A stretch of 64,000 nucleotides of DNA from JAVVSK01 sp036654235 (GCA_036654235.1 JAVVSK010000001.1:1-64000); one strand, 5' to 3'; counted from the first letter of the stretch, positions 7,415 to 17,081 are shown. Numbers and translations: made by a program. Notes: generated by a model not told the origin, from the sequence alone.

Positions 7415-9181
7415 ATGAAAGTTAACATACAAAAGATAATTTCGCTTTTTTTGGTGCTTATTATGTTATTTTCCTCTGCACCTGTTTTTTCCTCTGCCCC
7501 TGAGGACTTTTTTTTGGGCGACGCAAATCTTGATGGTGCGATTAATACGGGAGATGTGGCGGAAATTTTGATGTATTGTGCCGATCTGATTATTATGCAG
7601 CCCTATGGGTATTCACTTTCAGATCTAAATGGCGATAAAATTGTGAATACTGGAGATGCCCAGCTTCTTCTTCTTTATAATGTTGGAGCGATAAACGGAT
7701 TTCCCGATGGCGCTCCAATAATAATTGCTGATTTTGAAAATCCTATTGATTATTTTAACCTAGACTATTTGCGCCCTATAGAGGACAATGCTTTTGATGT
7801 AGTTTATCTTGGCGAATATTCTTCATACGCAGTCTATGAGCCAAGCGGAAATCTGACTTATGGTGTTGGCTATAAGATCCATATAAGTAGTCTAACGAAT
7901 CTTGTTATCGAAACTTTTCGCATTGAAGAAAGGGTCGATACAAAAATCTATATTTTTGACGATGAATTCAATATAGTCGATTTTGACGATGACAGCGGTA
8001 CATATGGCGGCTTCTCACGCGTTGTAATAAATAAAGAAAAAGGCATTGATGGTGATTATTCGCTTCTTGTATGCGGTTACGATTCTAACAGTACAGGCAG
8101 CTTTGCCCTGGCTATAAGCTCAAATAGTGGAAATCCCGACGGAGAACCGACGGATCCACCGGAGAGCCCGACGCCGACTTTAACGCCAAGCCCGACGCCG
8201 ACGCAAACTCCAAGACCTACGCCGACTTTAACCCCAAGACCTACGCCAACGCAAACTCCAAGACCTACGACGACGGCAACGCCTATTCCCGGAGGAGTTG
8301 TATTTAATAATGTATCTGTACCAGAGGATGGGGATGCGGTTATGTACAACAGGGCATATGCCCTTGTCGGAACGGTGCATTCTGATTTTCCCATTGAAAG
8401 CGTTTCGGTTACAATAACCGATATTGCGAAAAACACGGTTGAAATTTCCGCGGTTTCCGGCGGAATAAGCTACGAAGGCGCACCGGTATATGATTTTTCA
8501 TTGAACGGCGGTAGTAATTCAATCGACAGCAAGATAGCCTTTGCATCTTTGACGGTCGGAGAAAAGACCTTTGAGCTTTTTGTAAAGCTGAAGGGTAGAG
8601 ATGAGGTTTTAATATACAGCAGCGATTTTTATGTAAAAGTTATGCAGGGGAATATTTTGGGACAGGTCTATAATGGCTCTACTCTCATAACATCCGCCGA
8701 AACGCTTAATGCGTTAGCAGACTACCTAAGCTCTTTGGACATGACGGAAACAGGGAATCAGGTTCTCTTAGAGGGGCTTAGATATATAGGCACTACATAC
8801 GGGACAAGCGAAGGTCAGTTGGATTGTAGTAAATTTACTCAGACGGCATATGCAAACGGCGCGGATATATCGCTTCCGCGTATCGCCGCCGAACAAGCGC
8901 GGTATTGTTATACTCATGATTTTATTATTGAAAACGAAGAAGATTTAATACCCGGAGACCTTGTTTTTCACCGTCAAAAGTCGTCTAACTGTGATTGCGG
9001 TAGGTTTATGGAGATTCACCATGTCGCAATGTACCTTGGTAATGTAAATTCTGTTCGTTATTTTATCGAATCCTCATCAAGCAGGCGAAAGGTTTGTATA
9101 AGGGTTTTCTGGGGCAGTACCAACTATGATTCGAGTTCTGATTGGTATATACCTATAATGGGAAGACCAAGGTCAAACTAA
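7415..9181 (+). CDS. Secreted dockerin-PPC-like-NlpC/P60 cell-wall hydrolase with Pro/Thr linker
   Basis: 588 residues from the ATG at 7415 (an upstream in-frame start at 7361 falls in the terminator). Signal peptide to about residue 28, then a dockerin ~33-95 (DANLDGAINTGD, DLNGDKIVNTGD), and a pre-peptidase-like beta domain ~125-230 (IYIFDDEFNIVDFDDD). A Pro-Thr-rich linker at ~245-290 is made of repeated TPxPTP units. A spacer paralogous to that of the upstream gene and a C-terminal NlpC/P60 domain follow, with Cys ~471 in 'LDCSKFTQTAY' and His ~535/536 in 'IHHVAMYLG'. The linker resembles those of cellulosomal and cell-wall proteins. It likely acts on the cell's own or a competitor's peptidoglycan. 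It is clearly a duplicate of the preceding gene with an inserted PPC domain and linker. Confidence 0.87.
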   Translation: MKVNIQKIISLFLVLIMLFSSAPVFSSAPEDFFLGDANLDGAINTGDVAEILMYCADLIIMQPYGYSLSDLNGDKIVNTGDAQLLLLYNVGAINGFPDGAPIIIADFENPIDYFNLDYLRPIEDNAFDVVYLGEYSSYAVYEPSGNLTYGVGYKIHISSLTNLVIETFRIEERVDTKIYIFDDEFNIVDFDDDSGTYGGFSRVVINKEKGIDGDYSLLVCGYDSNSTGSFALAISSNSGNPDGEPTDPPESPTPTLTPSPTPTQTPRPTPTLTPRPTPTQTPRPTTTATPIPGGVVFNNVSVPEDGDAVMYNRAYALVGTVHSDFPIESVSVTITDIAKNTVEISAVSGGISYEGAPVYDFSLNGGSNSIDSKIAFASLTVGEKTFELFVKLKGRDEVLIYSSDFYVKVMQGNILGQVYNGSTLITSAETLNALADYLSSLDMTETGNQVLLEGLRYIGTTYGTSEGQLDCSKFTQTAYANGADISLPRIAAEQARYCYTHDFIIENEEDLIPGDLVFHRQKSSNCDCGRFMEIHHVAMYLGNVNSVRYFIESSSSRRKVCIRVFWGSTNYDSSSDWYIPIMGRPRSN

Positions 9182-9213
9182 GATTACAGTTAGAAATAAA
9201 ACTCTGTTTTTAT

Positions 9214-9262
9214 AAAAGCAATAGGAATTTGCCATTTGAAACAAATTCCTATTGCTTTTTTT
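9214..9262. terminator. Bidirectional terminator between converging genes
   Basis: A perfect 18-bp stem (AAAAGCAATAGGAATTTG and its complement) with a 10-base loop. The T run at 9256-9262 serves the plus-strand hydrolase. The A run on the left serves the minus-strand phosphorylase, which ends at 9279. Confidence 0.9.
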
Positions 9263-9278
9263 GAGGTTTTATTTTTAT

Positions 9279-10583
9279 TCAATATACTTCATATATTAAG
9301 TCCCTATTTGGCGGGCGAATGTCGCTTATATCTATGCTGTTCTCTAAAAGCCGAATGGCAGGTTCAATTTTGCTTTCATCGTTAACATAAATGGTTGCAA
9401 TAATATCACCTTCTCTTACCCAGTCACCAATTCTTGCGTTTAATATTAAACCAACATCATGATCTATTTCGTCGGTCAAAACGGTGCGGGAAGCCCCGAG
9501 AAAACCAACAGTACGCCCAATATTCAATGCATCAATTGAGAAGATATATCCGCTTTGTTTAGCGGAGAGAGGTACGCGTTTTTTTACTTTAATAAGTTGC
9601 TCCGGTTGGTCAAAAATTGCGGTATCTCCACCTAAATCATCAATCATTCTTTTAAAATTAGATAATCCATCTCCACTTTTAAGCGCTGAAAGTACAGCTG
9701 CCTCAGCGTCTTTTTGACCAAAAATACCTACAATTGCCAACATTTTTGCGGCAATAGAAAGCGAAAGACGAACGAGCCTATCGTTTAGGTCAAATTTTCC
9801 GCCTAAAATTGTTATCGCCTCATAGAGTTCAAGCCCATTGCCTACAGCTTTTCCGAGCGGTTCGTTCATATCCGTTATGAACGCAGCACATTTCTTATCA
9901 AATGCATGTCCAATATTCAACATAGCTTGAGCCAGCTTTTTGGCGCTTTCGATATCTTTCATAAATGCACCGTTTCCGACCTTTATATCAAGCACTATAG
10001 CGTCAGCTCCCATCGCAATTTTTTTACTCATTATACTGGAAGCTATGAGCGGGATGCTCTCGACAGTAGCCGTTACGTTGCGCAAAGCGTATATAAGCTT
10101 ATCTGCCGGGACAAGGTCGTCACTTTGACCAACTATACACATTCCGTTGCGCTTAATAATATTTATGAAACGCGTTAGATCGATATCGGGACTATATCCG
10201 CTTATACTTTCGAGCTTATCTATAGTTCCTCCCGTATACCCTAGGGCGTGTCCGGATATTTTTGCGACAAAAGCGCCGGAAGCGGCGGCTATAGGTACGG
10301 CTATTAACGTTACGGTATCGGCGATGCCTCCTGTTGAATGTTTATCTACGGTAGGTGCGCCAACAGCGGAAAGGTTGAGAGTTTTGCCCGAAGCTATCAT
10401 AGCTCTAGTTAAAAAAACGGTTTCGTTTTTTGTCATTCCCGAAAAGCATACTGCCATGAGCCAGGCGGATAACTGATAATCCGGTATATCCCCATTTAAC
10501 GCTCCGTTTATAATAAAATAAAGTTCATCTTCACTATTCGCGAACCCGTTGCGTTTTTTTTCTATCAGGTCTATCATTCTCAT
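9279..10583 (-). CDS. pdp: Pyrimidine-nucleoside phosphorylase (thymidine phosphorylase family)
   Basis: 434 residues. It cleaves uridine, deoxyuridine or thymidine with phosphate to give free base and (deoxy)ribose-1-phosphate, in nucleoside salvage. The glycosyltransferase family 3 signature is clear: 'DKHSTGGIADTVTLI', 'KISGHALGYTGGTIDKLESI', 'IVGQSDDLVPADK', and the C-terminal beta domain 'GYIFSIDALNIG'. Length matches the ~430-residue dimeric family. AAGGAG lies 9 bases before the first ATG, so the start at 10583 is preferred over the ATG two codons later. The SNF2 gene ends 17 bases upstream, so the two are probably cotranscribed. Confidence 0.93.
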   Translation of the reverse strand: MRMIDLIEKKRNGFANSEDELYFIINGALNGDIPDYQLSAWLMAVCFSGMTKNETVFLTRAMIASGKTLNLSAVGAPTVDKHSTGGIADTVTLIAVPIAAASGAFVAKISGHALGYTGGTIDKLESISGYSPDIDLTRFINIIKRNGMCIVGQSDDLVPADKLIYALRNVTATVESIPLIASSIMSKKIAMGADAIVLDIKVGNGAFMKDIESAKKLAQAMLNIGHAFDKKCAAFITDMNEPLGKAVGNGLELYEAITILGGKFDLNDRLVRLSLSIAAKMLAIVGIFGQKDAEAAVLSALKSGDGLSNFKRMIDDLGGDTAIFDQPEQLIKVKKRVPLSAKQSGYIFSIDALNIGRTVGFLGASRTVLTDEIDHDVGLILNARIGDWVREGDIIATIYVNDESKIEPAIRLLENSIDISDIRPPNRDLIYEVY

Positions 10584-10600
10584 GCGAAAAGGCTCCTTCT

Positions 10601-13207
10601 TTATTGCGAAAGGCGTAAAAAATTTATAAGATCATCATTCATAAGCTCGGTTATACCCGCCTCGCCGACGCTCGGGATTATATTTTCGGCGAGAATGCGC
10701 TTTCCCTCTATAAGCTCATCAATCTTTTCTTCGAGAGTTCTGCTCATTATTAGTTTATGCACTATTACGTTTTTATTTTGACCTATTCTATACGCCCTAT
10801 CGGTGGCTTGATTTTCAATCGCCGGATTCCACCATCTATCAAAGTGTATAACATGGTTTGCCCCGGTCAAATTAAGTCCAATGCCGCCTGCCTTTATTGT
10901 CAACACCATAAACGGAACATATTCATCGCCGTTAAAAAGATTGACGATTTCCTGACGCTTATTTATAGGCACGGATCCGTTTATAGTAAGTCCGCTTACG
11001 CCAAAAATCCCGTTTAAGAAGTTTACGAGAGGTTCGCACATCTCTAAAAACTGAGTAAATATAAGTACACGCTCATGATTATCGCGAATTTCTTCGCAAA
11101 GCTCGCGAAGTCGTGTCATCTTTCCGCTATCACGTTCTAAATAGTTTTTAGCGCCAAGATATTGATCCGGATGATTACAAATTTGTTTTAGACGCATTAT
11201 GCTTGAAAGGACAAGCCCACGTCTACCAATTCCTGTTGCCGTAAAAAGGCTTTTTTCGAGATTATCTAGAACACTTTGATATAGGGCGGTTTGTTTTCTC
11301 GTTAAAGAACAAAAGCTTTTCATCTCGATTTTTTCGGGAAGCTCCGGTATTATCGCCGTATCCGTCTTTAATCTTCTAAGAATAAACGGGGCTACAGTTC
11401 CTCTTAGCTTTGCCGAAACTTCTTTATTTGTTGACATGCTGGCGGCTATTCGCGAAAAGTCGGAGGCTGTCCCTAAGAGAGAAGGATTTAAAAAGTCAAA
11501 TATTGACCATAGATCGCCTATATGGTTTTCGATTGGCGTACCGGTCATACATATTCGCGCATCCGCCTCTATTTTTTTTATCGCGCGCGCCTGTTTAGTT
11601 GCCGGGTTTTTTATAGCCTGCGCTTCGTCTAATATTATAGTGTCATATTTTCTCTGTCTCAGCTGTATGTCGCGCGTCGCCATGGTATAAGTCGTTATAA
11701 ATAAGTCCGCTTCCGAATCGGGAATTGTTTGAACAACGCTATTGTGAAGCACCTTAAATTTTATATTGGGCGCAAAACGTAAAAGCTCGTTTTGCCAGTT
11801 TTGGAGTAGAGAGGCGGGTATTATAAGAAGCGAAGGACGCGTCTTTTCGGAACGCAGTTTTTCGAGCAAAGCTATCGCCTGAACAGTTTTACCTAGACCC
11901 ATATCGTCCGATAGGCAAGCGCCGAGCTTTAAAGTATGGAGAAAATAAAGCCAGTTTACGCCAACTTGTTGATAGGGGCGAAGTTTCGTTAAAAATCCAG
12001 CTCCAACATCAATGTTTTTAAGGCGCTCAGGCATATTCATATCGTTAAATGTTTTTTTTAATATCTCGGCAAATTCATAATTTATTTTTCCGCCCTCAAT
12101 TTCGCTATCATGCGTCATTAGCATAAGGCGCATAGCGTCCCTAAGCGTTATGTTACCATATTCCATAAGCTCCTTTGCCTGTTCATAGGCATCGAGAGTT
12201 GCCTTTAGGCGCGCGGGATCAACATCTATCCATTTTCCCTTTATCATTATAAGCCCATTTGCACGAGTTAAAAGCAGCTTTACCTCGTCCTCAGTTAATT
12301 CCTCACCTTCTACGGAAAGTGAGGCATTAAAGCTCAGTATCTCGTCCAAACCCAATAAAGATTTATTATCGTCGCCTATTTTCACAGTTATTTCAATCTT
12401 GCGGGAACGCTTTTTCCACCAGTTCGGTATTCTACAATTGAAGCCCATATCGCTAAATTGTTTAACACTTTTTAATAGTTCATAAGCTTCATCTAAAGTC
12501 AGTGGGACGGAAGCTTTTATAGCTCCGCTTTTTATAAAACGTGCTAAAATTTCGTTCTTTAAAGCTATATTTTTAAGCTCCGCGCTTATATGTTGCTTTA
12601 AGGATTCGTTGCCATCGCTGTCAAAAATATTGCCTATGGTAAGTTGAATATGGGTTCCATCCTCTTGTTGCTTATCGTAGGTTATGAGCAATATAAAAGG
12701 ATGAACGTCTTCGTCGGCGTTTTCGACTATATGTATAAAAAGATTTGCTCTTGCGTTAGCGGCAACTCGCTTTGTCTCTAAATATTCTTTTATTGTTGGC
12801 TGACCTTCAGTTATTGCGTTTTTTTCGGCGCTAGCTTTCATAATATTATAAAGATTTAAAACCCATTCGCGGGTTACGCAACCTTCGGTATAATCATAAG
12901 GTGCGCGCGAAACAATATAATCGATAGTAGTATTATCCGGAAGAGAATCTCCTCGAATGAGATTTTCCATAAGTAAAACAACGGTTACATGAAGAAAAAG
13001 AACGGAGCGAGACAGCTCATGTTGACGCAACTTTATAAAAGCAAGCTCGACAAAAACGTCCTCCTCAGATTTAAGGTAGAGACAGAAAAGCTCGCGTTCG
13101 GTCATATTAAGCTCGACGTGATTATCAAATTCTAATTTACAGCCTTCTTGACAAAAACGCGCTGTAAGCGAATGTTCAATGTTCTTTTTGGAAAAAAGTT
13201 TTTTCAA
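10601..13207 (-). CDS. SNF2-family DNA helicase/translocase, TTG start
   Basis: 868 residues. A diverged N-terminal half (~1-410) precedes the SNF2 motor. Q-motif/motif I reads 'LRPYQQVGVNWL' then 'DDMGLGKT' (~437), motif II is 'DEAQAI' (~527), motif III 'MTGTPIENH', and the helicase C domain ends with 'GIGLNLTGANHVI' and 'NQATDRAYRIGQ'. These are double-stranded-DNA translocases that remodel protein-DNA complexes. Bacterial members of this length are common in Firmicutes and often lack a known role. The N-terminal zinc SWIM motif seen in many relatives is not obvious. The start is a TTG: GGGAGG lies 7 bases before it and no ATG or GTG fits. It has its own promoter and is upstream of pdp. Confidence 0.9.
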   Translation of the reverse strand: MKKLFSKKNIEHSLTARFCQEGCKLEFDNHVELNMTERELFCLYLKSEEDVFVELAFIKLRQHELSRSVLFLHVTVVLLMENLIRGDSLPDNTTIDYIVSRAPYDYTEGCVTREWVLNLYNIMKASAEKNAITEGQPTIKEYLETKRVAANARANLFIHIVENADEDVHPFILLITYDKQQEDGTHIQLTIGNIFDSDGNESLKQHISAELKNIALKNEILARFIKSGAIKASVPLTLDEAYELLKSVKQFSDMGFNCRIPNWWKKRSRKIEITVKIGDDNKSLLGLDEILSFNASLSVEGEELTEDEVKLLLTRANGLIMIKGKWIDVDPARLKATLDAYEQAKELMEYGNITLRDAMRLMLMTHDSEIEGGKINYEFAEILKKTFNDMNMPERLKNIDVGAGFLTKLRPYQQVGVNWLYFLHTLKLGACLSDDMGLGKTVQAIALLEKLRSEKTRPSLLIIPASLLQNWQNELLRFAPNIKFKVLHNSVVQTIPDSEADLFITTYTMATRDIQLRQRKYDTIILDEAQAIKNPATKQARAIKKIEADARICMTGTPIENHIGDLWSIFDFLNPSLLGTASDFSRIAASMSTNKEVSAKLRGTVAPFILRRLKTDTAIIPELPEKIEMKSFCSLTRKQTALYQSVLDNLEKSLFTATGIGRRGLVLSSIMRLKQICNHPDQYLGAKNYLERDSGKMTRLRELCEEIRDNHERVLIFTQFLEMCEPLVNFLNGIFGVSGLTINGSVPINKRQEIVNLFNGDEYVPFMVLTIKAGGIGLNLTGANHVIHFDRWWNPAIENQATDRAYRIGQNKNVIVHKLIMSRTLEEKIDELIEGKRILAENIIPSVGEAGITELMNDDLINFLRLSQ

Positions 13208-13233
13208 AAATCAACCTCCCGGGGTATCTTGTT

Positions 13234-13262
13234 ATTATACCCTGTAAGAGGCAATGTATCAA
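13234..13262 (-). promoter_or_regulatory. Sigma-A promoter for the SNF2-pdp operon
   Basis: On the minus strand: TTGATA, 17-base spacer, TATAAT. The -10 lies 26 bases before the TTG start codon of the helicase gene. Confidence 0.85.
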
Positions 13263-13364
13263 GCTTTACTTTTGAGCAATTCTGCTTTTTAAAGATCAAT
13301 AGCTGTTAAAAAAATTATGATTAGATGAAATTTATAGGATAAGCGGGGCGGATGTTTTAAAAAG

Positions 13365-14210
13365 CTACCATCTATCAACCGCAAAAAGTGTTTCCGATTC
13401 CGACGACTTAGGGGTATAGCCGTCCTTAAAGTTTTCGCATAAATTTATCATATTAAAGGGATCATATCTAAAGTCATACCGCCAATTGTAAATTGATGGT
13501 ATTCGGGCAAGCTTAGCACCGGTAATTTTTAAAAGTGCTTTGACGCAAGAAAGCGCGGTTGATCCAAAGACTTCGTCAATGCAAAGAACCGAGTTTTCAA
13601 TAGAACCGAACGCATATCCGTTTTCGCAGAAAAAGCAAAGAGCTGTTTCACGATATTCCATAAGTTTTATTTTCATAAAAGTTAAGTCGCGTTTAAACAT
13701 GCCATTGACATTAGAATATGCATCATTATATATCGTTAGTAAGCTTTCGGGGTCCGGATCAATAAGATCAAAATCGGGGACATCCGAAAGATTTTCGGAA
13801 GTGACTAAGTATTCTTTTCTTTTTACGAAAGTAAAAAAGCCGAATTTCTCATAAAATCCGGAAACAGCGGGTTGTAATAAAATAGCGGCATAATCGGAGT
13901 TTTTTGCTAGAATTTTTACTTTTTCTATAAGGGCGCGCGAATAGCCCTTATTTCTCGCGTTTTTTGAGGTAGCGATACCCGAAAGAAATAATATTGGGAC
14001 GGTTTTTCCGCCAAATTTCATATCCCTATGGAACATATGCAGCATAGAGAGTATATCTCCGTTTGTGTCGTCCAAATAGGTGAGGACGTTTTTAGGCGAC
14101 GAGTAATTTTCATAAAAAAAATCCGAAAATCCAAGTTCGTCACCTAAAAAACATTCATTCCAGAGATATTTTGATTTTTCATACAGTTCATCGTCCGCGA
14201 ATCGAATCAT
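13365..14210 (-). CDS. GNAT-family N-acetyltransferase (two-domain)
   Basis: 281 residues. The N-terminal ~1-135 is a GNAT fold: 'ILFLSGIATSKNARNKGYSRALI' is the acetyl-CoA pyrophosphate loop (motif A), and 'AILLQPAVSGFYEKFGF' is motif B. A second, weaker GNAT-like half follows, as in Eis-type proteins. Cytoplasmic; acceptor substrate unknown. It abuts the HlyD-like gene with no gap and is the last gene of the minus-strand operon that begins with the YlxY homologue. Confidence 0.85.
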   Translation of the reverse strand: MIRFADDELYEKSKYLWNECFLGDELGFSDFFYENYSSPKNVLTYLDDTNGDILSMLHMFHRDMKFGGKTVPILFLSGIATSKNARNKGYSRALIEKVKILAKNSDYAAILLQPAVSGFYEKFGFFTFVKRKEYLVTSENLSDVPDFDLIDPDPESLLTIYNDAYSNVNGMFKRDLTFMKIKLMEYRETALCFFCENGYAFGSIENSVLCIDEVFGSTALSCVKALLKITGAKLARIPSIYNWRYDFRYDPFNMINLCENFKDGYTPKSSESETLFAVDRW

Positions 14211-15395
14211 TTAATTAACATACCTTTGTCCTTCAAATAACGGTTCCTGACCGTTTTGAGCTTTTATAATAGCATAATCACCGGATATCGCGTAAACGTC
14301 TATTGGGACAGCGATAAGATTTTCCCCTATGTATACGTCGATGTATGCAAGCCCATCCATCATTTTAATTGCGCTTGTATTTACCTTCATTCCGGTTGCA
14401 TCTTTTTTGACAGTCGCTTTTAGAGTTCGTTCACTTAGAAAGTTTTCAATATCTTGATTAAATTCTATCAGGTTAAGAACACTTCCGTCCGAGATGTCAA
14501 CGCGCACTGCTTTACCAATATACGGCGTATCGGGAAAACCCTCGAATGATACGACATATTCTTCGTTCGTTACGAGGCGCTTAGGACTATTATCGTCCGT
14601 CAAAAACGCAATGTACCAATGCATCCGGTTTACAAGCCTATATATTATATTGTTATCACCGGAGAGAACCGAATATCCTGTTCCTTTTTTTATCTTACGA
14701 ACCAACTCTGGGTTTAAAAGGTTAAGCTTCTCAAAATTTATAACCTGTTCATAACCATCGAAATAAAAACTAACCGTTCCGGCATCTATAGCGACATAAT
14801 CGCTCATCCATTCGGAGAGACCGGTCTTTTTTTCGGTTTCCAAAGCATAGAGCGCGTTTAGCTTTTCATTGGGCTGGGTTTTTTCCTTAAGCATTATTGC
14901 TCGGGAGGCGAGTAAGGTCTTCATCTCGCGTTCAAGCGTTAAAATATCGCCGTCTTTAGTCTTGGCAACTATTTGGCGAATATCATTGCTTATCTCTTTT
15001 AGACGCGCATTTGTCGTATTCAGCTCCTGAATATCGATACCTTCGTTTATCGCTATCTGTTCATTATAAATATTTTTTTGTACATTTAACAGAGCCTGCA
15101 TTGTGTTTTCGCTGTAGCCCCATTTAAAAACTTGCGCTATAGGAGAATCTTTAACTACATTACCGCCTTCGTCCGCGATATAAAATGCGCGCTCAAACTT
15201 TCCGGCACTGTAACATTTTTCATCGCGGATAACGACAGAGGTAATCGGAATATTGCAAGATAGGGATGCCGTCGTTAATACTCCCTCCTTATGTGGGCGC
15301 AACAAGAAATATAAAAGCCCACCCACGCATATAAATGCAATAAATAAAAATATAAAAAACTTTCCTTTGACGATCTTTTTTCTCTTTTTCACCAT
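14211..15395 (-). CDS. HlyD-like membrane-fusion/adaptor protein
   Basis: 394 residues from an ATG at 15395, where GGAGGT sits 5 bases upstream. The longer frame to 15509 would run deep into the preceding dUTPase-like gene. A basic N-terminus and one membrane helix (~14-32, 'FFIFLFIAFICVGGLLYFLL') precede a long extracytoplasmic part with a helical hairpin (~100-190) between two lipoyl/barrel-sandwich halves. This is the layout of HlyD-family periplasmic adaptors and of a related uncharacterised group common in Clostridia. No ABC exporter partner lies beside it, so an export role is uncertain. It sits inside an operon with YmxG-, dUTPase- and GNAT-type genes. Confidence 0.6.
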   Translation of the reverse strand: MVKKRKKIVKGKFFIFLFIAFICVGGLLYFLLRPHKEGVLTTASLSCNIPITSVVIRDEKCYSAGKFERAFYIADEGGNVVKDSPIAQVFKWGYSENTMQALLNVQKNIYNEQIAINEGIDIQELNTTNARLKEISNDIRQIVAKTKDGDILTLEREMKTLLASRAIMLKEKTQPNEKLNALYALETEKKTGLSEWMSDYVAIDAGTVSFYFDGYEQVINFEKLNLLNPELVRKIKKGTGYSVLSGDNNIIYRLVNRMHWYIAFLTDDNSPKRLVTNEEYVVSFEGFPDTPYIGKAVRVDISDGSVLNLIEFNQDIENFLSERTLKATVKKDATGMKVNTSAIKMMDGLAYIDVYIGENLIAVPIDVYAISGDYAIIKAQNGQEPLFEGQRYVN

Positions 15396-15408
15396 TTGTA
15401 ACCTCCGA

Positions 15409-15777
15409 TTATGCCTCGGTTTTGTAACCCGGTTTCTCAGATTTGCCGTATTGCCTATCAAAATTTTCCCGGTTTTTTTCAGCGTAACGAGAAAATAATT
15501 CGTTTCCATCCATTCCCGCTCTTATACACATGCCCGTAAAAAAATGTAAAACATCGACAAGTTCATCTTTCAGCTTATCATCATCTATCGGGTTTGCGTT
15601 TTTCCACCATTTAAAATTTACCTCGTCTAAAACCTCTGACAATTCGCTTATAGTCGCTAAAACGCCTTTTTGAATCCATTCGGATTTTGAAATACCGGCT
15701 AAGTTACGAAGCCTTACTATTTCGTCATCAAGACTCGCTTGCATTTCAAATATCATATCTAATTTATCGGCTTTCAT
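15409..15777 (-). CDS. All-alpha NTP pyrophosphatase, dimeric dUTPase-like
   Basis: 122 residues. The all-alpha NTP-PPase/MazG-dUTPase fold is indicated by 'IFEMQASLDDEIV', the metal-binding 'ISELSEVLDEV' (ExxE-type) and 'DELVDVLHFFTGMCIRAG' (ExxD). Type 2 dUTPases carry exactly these blocks, and a role in removing dUTP or related nucleotides is likely. It is at the short end for the family (usually ~150-170). Its start overlaps the stop of the upstream M16 gene by four bases (ATGA), indicating translational coupling. Confidence 0.75.
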   Translation of the reverse strand: MKADKLDMIFEMQASLDDEIVRLRNLAGISKSEWIQKGVLATISELSEVLDEVNFKWWKNANPIDDDKLKDELVDVLHFFTGMCIRAGMDGNELFSRYAEKNRENFDRQYGKSEKPGYKTEA

Positions 15778-17042
15778 ATAGCAAAATTCTCAATAGCAGC
15801 TTTACAGGAACCGGTTCTTCCGACTAACGCCGTCGCCATTTTTGAAAAGTCAATTACCATTTCCGTACATTGTTTTACATCGTCCATAGTTACGGCATTG
15901 AGAAGATCTATTGTCTCTTCATATGTGCGAACAGATCCGCGGAACAGGAGCGATTTTCCTATTGCACTTCCGCGTGCCGATGTACTTTCAAGACCCAAAA
16001 TGAAGCTTCCGCGAAGCTGATTTTTACTCCTTAAAAATTCCTGTTTGGTAAAACCGTTATCCTTCAGGGAAAGTAATTCTTCAATAAGAAGCTCATATAC
16101 GGTCGTTGCTTGTTTTTCGCCCGTACCCGCGTAGAGAGTAAAATATCCGGAGTTTTTATATGCCGACGTATAGGAATAAACGGAATAAGCTAGTCCGCGC
16201 TGTTCACGGATTTTTTGAAAAAGTCTCGAACTCATGCTTCCGCCGAGAGCATTATTCATAACTAAAAACGGCATCGACATAGGGTGATCTACCATAAACC
16301 CGGGGAGAGCTATACACATATGCACCTGTTCAACGTCTTTTTCAATTGCTATAAATTTACGCGAATTGTTTTCCGTTACGATAATGGGCTCGTTTTTTAT
16401 ATCGCGTTCACTGGTTTTAGAAAACGCACTCTCAAGCTCATTTAGCAAATTTTCCTTATTGAAGCTTCCTGCGCAAGAAATTATTATATTTTTGGGAGTA
16501 TAGTTTCTTTTCATATAGTCCGTAAGACTGTCATGTGTAAAAGCGCGAACAGATTCTTGGGTTCCTAAAATAGGCTTGGAAAGTGGGTCATCTTGATAGT
16601 AGAGCGAGCACGCCGCCTCATGTACAACGTCGTCCGGAGTATCCTCGGTCATAAGTATTTCTTCGCATATTACGCCCTTTTCCTTTTCCATCTCGGTAGA
16701 GTCGAATTTAGAATTATATAGAATATCAGCCAACATGTCGGCGGCGATATGTAGGTTTTCGTTGAGTACGCGCGCGTAATAGCAGGTGCATTCCTTTGCG
16801 GTAAAGGCGTTCATATTCCCACCGATGCTGTCCATTTCGGCGGCTATTTCCAACGCTGAACGTTTCTCCGTACCCTTAAAGAGCATATGCTCAATAAAGT
16901 GAGAAGCGCCGCCCTCGTCCTCCCTTTCATAGACAGAACCTGTGTTTAGCCAAACGTTAAGCGCAACGGAATTAAAGCCGTCCATGCGTTCGCTTACGAC
17001 GCGAATGCCGTTTTTAAGGGAGTCAACTTCAATTTTATTCAT
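15774..17042 (-). CDS. ymxG: M16-family processing peptidase (YmxG/MlpA-like)
   Basis: 422 residues, the usual length of the single-chain Firmicute M16B peptidases related to the mitochondrial processing peptidase. The inverted zinc motif HxxEH is 'HFIEH' (His48, Glu51, His52) with the distal glutamates in 'EKEKGVICEEIL', and the C-terminal half carries 'IREQRGLAYSVYSY', the R/Y motif of the M16 partner domain. It is zinc dependent and cytoplasmic. In Bacillus subtilis ymxG (mlpA) follows ylxY and lies near pnpA and dipicolinate genes. The same ylxY-ymxG order is kept here. Confidence 0.92.
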   Translation of the reverse strand: MNKIEVDSLKNGIRVVSERMDGFNSVALNVWLNTGSVYEREDEGGASHFIEHMLFKGTEKRSALEIAAEMDSIGGNMNAFTAKECTCYYARVLNENLHIAADMLADILYNSKFDSTEMEKEKGVICEEILMTEDTPDDVVHEAACSLYYQDDPLSKPILGTQESVRAFTHDSLTDYMKRNYTPKNIIISCAGSFNKENLLNELESAFSKTSERDIKNEPIIVTENNSRKFIAIEKDVEQVHMCIALPGFMVDHPMSMPFLVMNNALGGSMSSRLFQKIREQRGLAYSVYSYTSAYKNSGYFTLYAGTGEKQATTVYELLIEELLSLKDNGFTKQEFLRSKNQLRGSFILGLESTSARGSAIGKSLLFRGSVRTYEETIDLLNAVTMDDVKQCTEMVIDFSKMATALVGRTGSCKAAIENFAI

Positions 17043-17081
17043 TAAATTTATCCTTTCTATATGCTTTTTCTCAATTCACGC

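Noticed and set aside
8158..8290. Repeated short DNA units that could be taken for a CRISPR or minisatellite.
   Set aside because: They are codon-level repeats of a Pro/Thr linker without spacers. No CRISPR array is present in the window.
8077..8436. Minus-strand frame rich in Gly and Val (VGVGLGV repeats).
   Set aside because: It is the shadow of the Pro/Thr linker repeats of the plus-strand dockerin-NlpC/P60 gene.
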